12,781 nucleotides of DNA from JAFLUQ01 sp964537995 (GTDB lineage: Bacteria; Bacillota; Clostridia; UMGS1883): contig CAZICW010000046.1 of the NCBI GenBank assembly GCA_964537995.1, forward strand, positions 1 to 12,781, read 5' to 3'. Shown in pieces: positions 9,501-12,781 of the stretch. The notes under the pieces were generated by a model, which was not told the DNA's origin, made no database searches, and worked only from the letters and a program-made list of their open reading frames with translations. Made by a program: the position numbers and the translations under genes. Every line of letters begins with the position of its first letter. Position 1 is the first letter of the stretch.

Positions 9501-10216
9501 TGAGCGAGGACGCCGTTAAAAATTTCGCTGATTTGTTCGGCTTTTCCGCCGAATATCCCCATGCGGCCGAAATCCCCGCCAAGGTCAGCGTGTCCGCGCT
9601 GAAGGCGGCTGACGAAACCGCGGCCGAAACCTCGCTGAGCCGAGGAGAGATTCCGTTCCGCGAGACGCTGAGAAAGCCTATGCTCGCGATGGAGGAAAAG
9701 ACCCTCTCCTCCGCCGAGATAGGCACCGCCTATCACACGGTTATGGAGCGGCTCGACCTTTTCCGTCCCGCCGGAGAGCAGCTTGAGGAAATGCTTCAAA
9801 GCGGAATAATTTCCGAAGCCGAGCATAAGCTGATAAAACCGGAGAAAATCCAAGCTCTGCTTGACAGCTCTCTCGGCGCGAGGATGCGTGCGTCGAAGCG
9901 CCTTTTCCGCGAAGCTTCGTTCATAATGCACGTCCCCGCGGCGGATATTTCCTCAATAACCGACGCGGACGTCAAGGGCGCGGAGGACGAAGCCGTTGCG
10001 GTTCAGGGTATAATCGACTGCTTTTTCGTTGAGGACGATCACATTGTTCTTGTGGATTACAAAACGGACGTCTACACCAATCCGCAAAATATCGTAAAAA
10101 AATATAGCAAACAACTGTATTATTACGCAAAAGCTCTCGGTTTAAAATTTTTCGACAAAAAAATTCAAAAATATCTTTACTTATTTCATAAAAATGATAT
10201 AATAGAAATATCATAA
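6581..10216 (+). CDS. addA: AddA, ATP-dependent helicase and nuclease subunit of AddAB
   Basis: This 1211-aa protein is the motor subunit of AddAB: a superfamily 1A helicase moving 3' to 5' on DNA, fused to a RecB-family nuclease. All helicase motifs are intact: Q-motif region FNEFQ (3-7), Walker A AAAGSGKT (22-29), motif Ia VTFTRSAASEM (54-64), motif II VDEAQD (434-439), motif III MVGDVKQSIYGFR (from 458), motif IV NLNYRS (493-498), motif V IMSIHKSKGLE (815-825) and motif VI YVAMTRARERL (from 891). The C-terminal nuclease carries H1052 (YHTVMERLD), D1146 (QGIIDCFF), and D1159 and K1161 (VDYKTD). The ATG lies inside the last codons of addB, so translation is likely coupled. The SD is a short purine stretch (GGAGGCGGAAGGCG) in addB. 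The last codons hold a promoter for the next gene. Nothing is missing, so the complex should be active. Confidence 0.96.
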   Translation: MKFNEFQRMAVEEAPKNITVSAAAGSGKTQVLGARVLRRISGSDPVDVSRLLIVTFTRSAASEMRSRIGNSVTDALRAETDPARRRMLERQLSLLSGADICTIDSFCYRLLRQNFFKIPGLSGDFTVGDEAAVRRIAADSLREITERFSAASEKRRGGSLIPAYEEKAARFFASFPDEEKAAAILDGFDILAMNYGSAKHTNDFMSEPSERVSNDYVDFVYRIKRCAQAVPDPDEWLNLCIRDADPDFPFAKTRVSAYAGEAAADILNDILSMLSRELADGGLNAKNASVFEGAIEALSSFRKPESYADGAEIFSSKPLGGLRIQSKDTSKSVGNPHAAQVMAKARKIWDAAAKLFSVSEREIELFRAEIAPVVLAVCELTRCTLAEELTRCMEKKKLSFSDCMTLALKLLVNADGSASETALELRELYDEIYVDEAQDIDLRQLALFEAISNGRMFMVGDVKQSIYGFRHSEPEIFGRRCEGGENSRLITMNLNYRSTPSVINTVNGVFSRLMNESTMKLDYSSTHRMVCAAAEPRGEYPKAEFIAVTDEGASPLSYNFEAEAQEAANRINALLSAKTPVFDKASGETRPIMKKDIIVLMRSVKNDGAAAERILEENGIACYFDGGESLFAKDEISPVLDILTLIGNDGRDIPLAGALRSVMFGFTENDLLKIRTVSAAHSFSSVFRVLSSPSHERHGEYAARLNDAALLERCVSFGKSLEKWRLAADFRPLGELIGMILTDTSYYSSVGAMKGGVRRRANLDALIDAAEEFERGGARGLFGFLDYIKKQRKLSSTPSLTEAKTLSESMDVVRIMSIHKSKGLEAPVIILMKCSKPYRTHTSACALDTELGFSVDYVNEEKGCIHRSPLSKIINHRIRTRESCEEIRLLYVAMTRARERLICTGFFGGEKALGAALSFDGRLEKSGAVFLADSFAKLIGSAAGDERLFSFRRLSVEEIERPSVWDKLKAAPALSEDAVKNFADLFGFSAEYPHAAEIPAKVSVSALKAADETAAETSLSRGEIPFRETLRKPMLAMEEKTLSSAEIGTAYHTVMERLDLFRPAGEQLEEMLQSGIISEAEHKLIKPEKIQALLDSSLGARMRASKRLFREASFIMHVPAADISSITDADVKGAEDEAVAVQGIIDCFFVEDDHIVLVDYKTDVYTNPQNIVKKYSKQLYYYAKALGLKFFDKKIQKYLYLFHKNDIIEIS
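10176..10203 (+). promoter_or_regulatory. Promoter inside the 3' end of addA, for the Ser-rich membrane protein
   Basis: TTTACT (10176-10181) and TATAAT (10198-10203) are separated by 16 bp, within the last coding bases of addA. Local AT content is far above that of the rest of addA. It would let the next gene be expressed apart from addAB. Confidence 0.55.
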
Positions 10217-10237
10217 GTTTCGGAAGGATAATGCATT

Positions 10238-10942
10238 ATGGCAACTAAAAGAAAAAGGAAAAAAAAGAATAAAGGGCTTATCGTGGTTTTGGTGATCTTG
10301 GGTCTGCTTTTGGTTTTTGTGATTTCGTTCATCATCGCTTATATGGTTTTCTCCGGCAGGGATACTCAAAAGGCAAGCAACGGCGAAGAAAGCGGCGTGG
10401 TTATCGACAGCAGCCAAATTTCAAGCGGCGACGACTCCGGCATCGACGTTGTCGGGAACGACAGCGAGCTTTTCAGCGACGATGACGACAGCGCGGCTTC
10501 CATTTCAGCCGACACCTCCAAGTCGGGCGGCTCGTCCTCCGGCAAATCATCTTCGTCGAACAACGGCTCGTCGAGCAAAAATTCTTCAAGCGACAATTCG
10601 TCGAGCAAAAACTCCTCAAGCGGCAGNNNNNNNNNNNNNNNNNNNNNNNNNNNNNNNNNNNNNNNNNNNNNNNNNNNNNNNNNNNNNNNNNNNNNNNNNN
10701 NNNNNNNNNNNNNNNNNNNNNNNNNNTCAAGCGACAGCTCGTCAAGCAAAAATTCCTCAAGCGGAAGCTCGTCCTCAACAACAACGACCCCGAGCGACGA
10801 TTCCTCTTCCGCTGACAGCGGATCCTCCTCCGGCAGCTCTTCTTCAACCACGACAACTCCGAGCGACGATTCCTCTTCCGGCGGAAGTTCGTCCTCATCT
10901 TCCTCATCTTCGTCTTCCTCCTCCGATGACGACGAGGATTGA
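10238..10942 (+). CDS. Single-pass membrane protein with repetitive Ser/Asp/Thr-rich tail (interrupted by assembly gap)
   Basis: I do not recognise a named family. The nominal 234 aa start with a strongly basic stretch (KRKRKKKNK, 4-12), followed by one hydrophobic helix (about 14-38). By the positive-inside rule the N-terminus is cytoplasmic and the rest faces outward. The outer part begins with an acidic segment (about 45-90, with GDDSGIDVV and SDDDDS). It then becomes a low-complexity Ser-rich tail made of SSSKNSSSG/D repeats and two copies of a 23-residue Thr-Pro-Asp unit, ending in poly-Ser and DDDED. There is no LPXTG motif or enzyme domain. The Ser/Thr tail could be a glycosylated stalk or wall spacer; that is inference. 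A good SD, GGAAGGA (10222-10228), lies 9 nt before the ATG, and a promoter lies in addA. One hundred Ns interrupt the tail, so the true length is unknown. Both flanks use the same frame and repeat family, supporting one gene. Confidence 0.75.
   Translation: MATKRKRKKKNKGLIVVLVILGLLLVFVISFIIAYMVFSGRDTQKASNGEESGVVIDSSQISSGDDSGIDVVGNDSELFSDDDDSAASISADTSKSGGSSSGKSSSSNNGSSSKNSSSDNSSSKNSSSGXXXXXXXXXXXXXXXXXXXXXXXXXXXXXXXXXXSSDSSSSKNSSSGSSSSTTTTPSDDSSSADSGSSSGSSSSTTTTPSDDSSSGGSSSSSSSSSSSSSDDDED
10571..10771 (+). repeat. 30-bp tandem repeat in the Ser-rich tail, spanning the gap
   Basis: Unit TCGAGCAAAAATTCTTCAAG plus ten more bases (10571-10600) is followed by a second copy from 10601 that runs into the Ns. 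After the gap, 10727-10741 matches the second half of a unit and 10742-10771 is another full unit. Each unit encodes ten residues of the SSKNSSSG/DNS type. At least three and a half copies are visible. Confidence 0.8.
10627..10726. other. Assembly gap of exactly 100 Ns
   Basis: The run is exactly 100 bases, the conventional size for a gap of unknown length. It lies inside a 30-bp tandem repeat, the kind of place where short-read assemblies break. The real size is not known. Confidence 0.98.
10763..10900 (+). repeat. Two copies of a 69-bp (23-residue) coding repeat
   Basis: Copies at 10763-10831 and 10832-10900 both encode GSSSSTTTTPSDDSSS followed by a variable Ser/Gly/Asp end. The first 16 codons give identical residues in both copies but differ at several synonymous positions. 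Confidence 0.8.
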
Positions 10943-10980
10943 GAAATCCCCGAAAAATTCCCCGCGGCGCGCAAGCTGAG

Positions 10981-11000
10981 GGCGGGTAATTTTTCCCGCC
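10981..11000 (+). terminator. Weak hairpin between the Ser-rich gene and bofA
   Basis: GGCGGG (10981-10986) pairs with CCCGCC (10995-11000) around an 8-nt AT loop. No T-run follows, so it is not a standard intrinsic terminator. It may slow transcription or protect RNA ends, and the two genes could still share a transcript. Confidence 0.3.
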
Positions 11001-11034
11001 GCCGCCGCATACCCTGTACAAAGGGGGTGCAGCC

Positions 11035-11280
11035 GTGGCGGAGCCGATGGTTTTGCTTGTCAGCGTAGTGATTTTTGCCGTACTCGCAAGGTTTGCCGAC
11101 AGGTCGGTTTTTGTGTTGTGCTGCTTTATAAAAGGAGCGGCGCTGATATTGATTTCCAACTGGGCGCTCGGTTTACTCGGTCTAAATGAAATTGCGCTCA
11201 ATCTTATAACCGCGTTTGCCGCAGGCTTGCTCGGCATACCCGCTGTAGGTCTGTTTTGGCTTATTTCCGTATTTTTTTAA
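11035..11280 (+). CDS. bofA: BofA-family small membrane protein (pro-sigma-K processing regulator type)
   Basis: This 81-aa hydrophobic protein resembles BofA. In Bacillus subtilis BofA sits in the outer forespore membrane and, with SpoIVFA, holds the protease SpoIVFB inactive until sigma-K is needed. The protein has two hydrophobic stretches (about 5-20 and 25-50) and a hydrophobic C-terminal segment (about 54-81). That last part carries the family pattern, here LNLITAFAAGLLGIPAVGLF, corresponding to INLVT...GILGIPG in the Bacillus protein as I recall it. The length is close to the usual 85-90 aa. The start is GTG at 11035, placed by the SD AAAGGGGG (11020-11027); an in-frame ATG at 11047 is an alternative. 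No separate promoter is evident. Many Clostridia keep bofA without a full SpoIVF complex, so the exact role here is open. Confidence 0.75.
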   Translation: MAEPMVLLVSVVIFAVLARFADRSVFVLCCFIKGAALILISNWALGLLGLNEIALNLITAFAAGLLGIPAVGLFWLISVFF

Positions 11281-11295
11281 ATTTGCCGTTGAATT

Positions 11296-11322
11296 TTTAC
11301 GGAAAATAATGTATGATATAAT
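11296..11322 (+). promoter_or_regulatory. Extended -10 promoter of the transaldolase gene
   Basis: TGATATAAT (11314-11322) is a perfect -10 hexamer with the extended TGn element. The best -35 is a weak TTTACG (11296-11301) at only 15 bp, so activity would rely on the extended -10. The SD AGAAAGGA (11334-11341) follows. Confidence 0.6.
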
Positions 11323-11350
11323 AAATTAAGTACAGAAAGGATTGATACTG

Positions 11351-11998
11351 ATGAAATTGTTCATCGATACCGCAATTGTCGAGGATATCCGCAAGGCCAA
11401 CGACCTCGGCGTAATCTGCGGCGTTACGACAAACCCCTCGCTGATTGCGAAGTCCGGCAGGGATTTCAAGGAGGTCATTGAGGAAATCGCCTCCATAGTG
11501 GACGGTCCCATAAGCGCCGAGGTAAGTCCCAAGGCGGAAACCGCCGAGGCTATGGTTTCGCAGGCTCTGGAGCTTGCGAAAATCCATAAGAATATCGTCA
11601 TAAAAATTCCCATGACGCTGGAAGGGCTTAAAGCCTGCAAGCAGCTCACCGCCAAGGGCATAAAGACCAATGTTACGCTGATTTTCAGCTCGACGCAGGC
11701 GCTTCTTGCCGCCCGCGCCGGAGCAACATACGTTTCTCCCTTCCTCGGCAGACTGGACGACATAGCCATGAACGGCATGAATCTCATCGAAGAAATTGTT
11801 GATATTTTCGACACTCACAGCATAAAAACCGAAATAATCGCCGCGTCGATCCGCCACCCGATTCACGTTGTCGAGGCGGCACGTCTCGGCGCGCATATCG
11901 CCACCGTTCCCTACAATGTAATTGTGCAGATGGCAAAGCACCCGCTCACGGATGCGGGACTCGAACGCTTCGCCAAGGACTGGGAAGGCGTAAAATAA
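11351..11998 (+). CDS. tal: Transaldolase of the small TalC/FSA family
   Basis: The 215-aa protein is a decameric-type class I aldolase of the TalC/fructose-6-phosphate aldolase family. It should move a dihydroxyacetone unit between sugar phosphates in the non-oxidative pentose phosphate pathway in the cytoplasm. Visible signatures are LFIDTA at the N-terminus with D6, GVTTNPSLI (24-32), the Schiff-base lysine K85 in IVIKIPMT, TNVTLIFS (106-113) and YVSPFLGRLDD (127-137). True fructose-6-phosphate aldolase carries Gln and Tyr at two active-site positions. Here they are E57 (SAEV) and F131 (SPFLG), the transaldolase pattern, so transaldolase is the better name. The ATG at 11351 is chosen because it lies 9 nt after AGAAAGGA and gives the standard N-terminus MKLFID; an upstream in-frame TTG at 11342 is too close to the SD. 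The gene has its own promoter and terminator. Confidence 0.93.
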   Translation: MKLFIDTAIVEDIRKANDLGVICGVTTNPSLIAKSGRDFKEVIEEIASIVDGPISAEVSPKAETAEAMVSQALELAKIHKNIVIKIPMTLEGLKACKQLTAKGIKTNVTLIFSSTQALLAARAGATYVSPFLGRLDDIAMNGMNLIEEIVDIFDTHSIKTEIIAASIRHPIHVVEAARLGAHIATVPYNVIVQMAKHPLTDAGLERFAKDWEGVK

Positions 11999-12026
11999 GC
12001 GCGTAAGCAAAATAAACGCATAGGCA

Positions 12027-12074
12027 AAAACGACCGTGTAAGAGCAGAAACGCTCCTTCTCGGTCGTTTTGTTA
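12027..12074. terminator. Bidirectional intrinsic terminator between convergent genes
   Basis: AAAACGACCG (12027-12036) and CGGTCGTTTT (12061-12070) form a perfect 10-bp stem. The 24-nt loop holds a small inner hairpin, GAGC/GCTC (12042-12055). T-runs follow the stem on both strands, so it can end the transaldolase transcript and the VWA transcript. Confidence 0.8.
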
Positions 12075-12113
12075 ATCAGCCGCCTTGACGCTTTCGCCGT
12101 GACTGTCAGGGCA

Positions 12114-12770
12114 TTATTTTCCCCTGTTCTTTCTTTCGTTGTAATCATCGTCAATGCGCTTTTTCCAGTCGCCGGTAATCGGACGGGAAGCCCGAACCTG
12201 ACAAATCGTTTCGCTCAGAACCTCGTAATTGAGCTGTGTTCCTTTGCTGTCGCCGCAGTAATTTACGGCGCGATCCTCGGAAATGCCAAAGCCCCTTGCC
12301 GTCTCCGCCGCGTCAATGTTTGCGCCGAGGAAAAGAAATTCCCAGCCGTATTTTGCTTTTTGGCGCTCAATCATCTTTTTGACCTTATCGGCGGAGTAGC
12401 GGCGGCTTGCGTTTTCCATTCCGTCGGTAGTAATGACAAAAAGAGTATGCTCCGGCACATCCTCGCTCCGCGCGTACTTGTGGATGTTCCCAATGTGATG
12501 GATCGCGCCGCCGACCGCGTCCAGCAGGGCGGTACAGCCGCGCACGGAGTAGTCCTTGTCTGTGAGCGGAGCGATGTCCTTAATGTCCGCCCGGTCATGC
12601 AGGACTTCGCTGACGCTGTCAAAGAGGACAGTGGAAATCAGCGCGTCGCCGTCCGCCTGCTTCTGCTTCGCGAGCATTGAGTTAAAGCCGCCGATGGTAT
12701 CCGCCTCAAGTCCGTGCATGGAGCCGCTGCGGTCAAGGATAAAAACGATTTCTGTCAAATTCTTTCTCAT
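12114..12770 (-). CDS. Cytoplasmic von Willebrand factor type A domain protein
   Basis: The 218-aa protein is almost entirely one VWA domain, a Rossmann-like fold that binds Mg2+ and mediates protein-protein contact. The metal site (MIDAS) is complete: D13-x-S15-x-S17 in DRSGSM, T80 in GCTALLDAV, and D116 in ITTDGMEN. There is no signal peptide or membrane helix, so it is cytoplasmic. After the domain (about 8-185) comes a short basic C-terminus (KKRIDDDYNERKNRGK). Similar stand-alone VWA proteins are found beside tellurite/TerD-type clusters or MoxR ATPases, but no such partner is visible here. The start is taken as the ATG at 12770, because AGG at the window edge (12781-12779) lies at SD distance; an in-frame TTG at 12776 is less likely. 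The upstream region is outside the window, so operon membership is unknown. Specific function is unknown. Confidence 0.85.
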   Translation of the reverse strand: MRKNLTEIVFILDRSGSMHGLEADTIGGFNSMLAKQKQADGDALISTVLFDSVSEVLHDRADIKDIAPLTDKDYSVRGCTALLDAVGGAIHHIGNIHKYARSEDVPEHTLFVITTDGMENASRRYSADKVKKMIERQKAKYGWEFLFLGANIDAAETARGFGISEDRAVNYCGDSKGTQLNYEVLSETICQVRASRPITGDWKKRIDDDYNERKNRGK

Positions 12771-12781
12771 AATCAATACCT

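Noticed and set aside
9041..9931. Long open frame (296 codons) on the minus strand inside addA
   Set aside because: It is antisense to AddA motifs V-VI and the nuclease linker; the translated sequence resembles no family and is explained by the codon bias of addA.
10571..10771. Tandem repeats considered as a CRISPR array
   Set aside because: Units abut without unique spacers, encode a continuous Ser-rich protein frame and are not palindromic.
10366..11010. Acidic Glu/Leu-rich frame on the minus strand across the Ser-rich gene
   Set aside because: It is the mirror of Ser codons read backwards through the repeat and crosses the Ns; no start signals.

Overview
The window looks like chromosomal DNA of a spore-forming Firmicute of class Clostridia, probably a gut-type Oscillospiraceae/Ruminococcaceae-like lineage. 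This rests on four things: an addB-addA (RexBA) pair instead of recBCD, a BofA-type sporulation protein, strong GGAGG ribosome binding sites, and GC-rich genes separated by AT-rich spacers carrying near-consensus sigma-A promoters. A run of exactly 100 Ns (10627-10726) marks a scaffold join, so this is a draft or metagenome assembly. The lineage is inferred from gene content, not from a search.

Layout. (1) 1-3150, minus strand: a GH78-type alpha-L-rhamnosidase of 956 aa, followed by a hairpin terminator at the left edge. It has a clear promoter with a 17-bp palindrome over the -10 box and a possible 13-codon leader ORF that ends across its start codon. (2) 3200-10216, plus strand: addB and addA, overlapping by 11 bp, encode the helicase-nuclease that resects double-strand breaks for RecA. 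The promoter and SD in front of addB are near consensus. (3) 10176-10942: a promoter inside the 3' end of addA, then a gene for a single-pass membrane protein with a long Ser/Asp/Thr extracellular tail built of short repeats. The assembly gap lies in those repeats. (4) 11035-11280: a small BofA-family membrane protein. (5) 11351-11998: a transaldolase of the small TalC/FSA family with its own extended -10 promoter. (6) 12114-12770, minus strand: a cytoplasmic von Willebrand factor A protein with an intact MIDAS, convergent with the transaldolase and separated from it by a two-way hairpin terminator.

Only addB and addA clearly work together. The rhamnosidase, transaldolase and VWA gene look like separate transcription units. 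The membrane protein and bofA may share a transcript. No tRNA, rRNA, CRISPR array, insertion sequence or phage gene was seen. I do not see a new multi-gene system. The points most worth a second look are the leader ORF and operator-like palindrome before the rhamnosidase, the AddB without a Walker A motif, and the repeat tail whose protein sequence is kept while its DNA has drifted.
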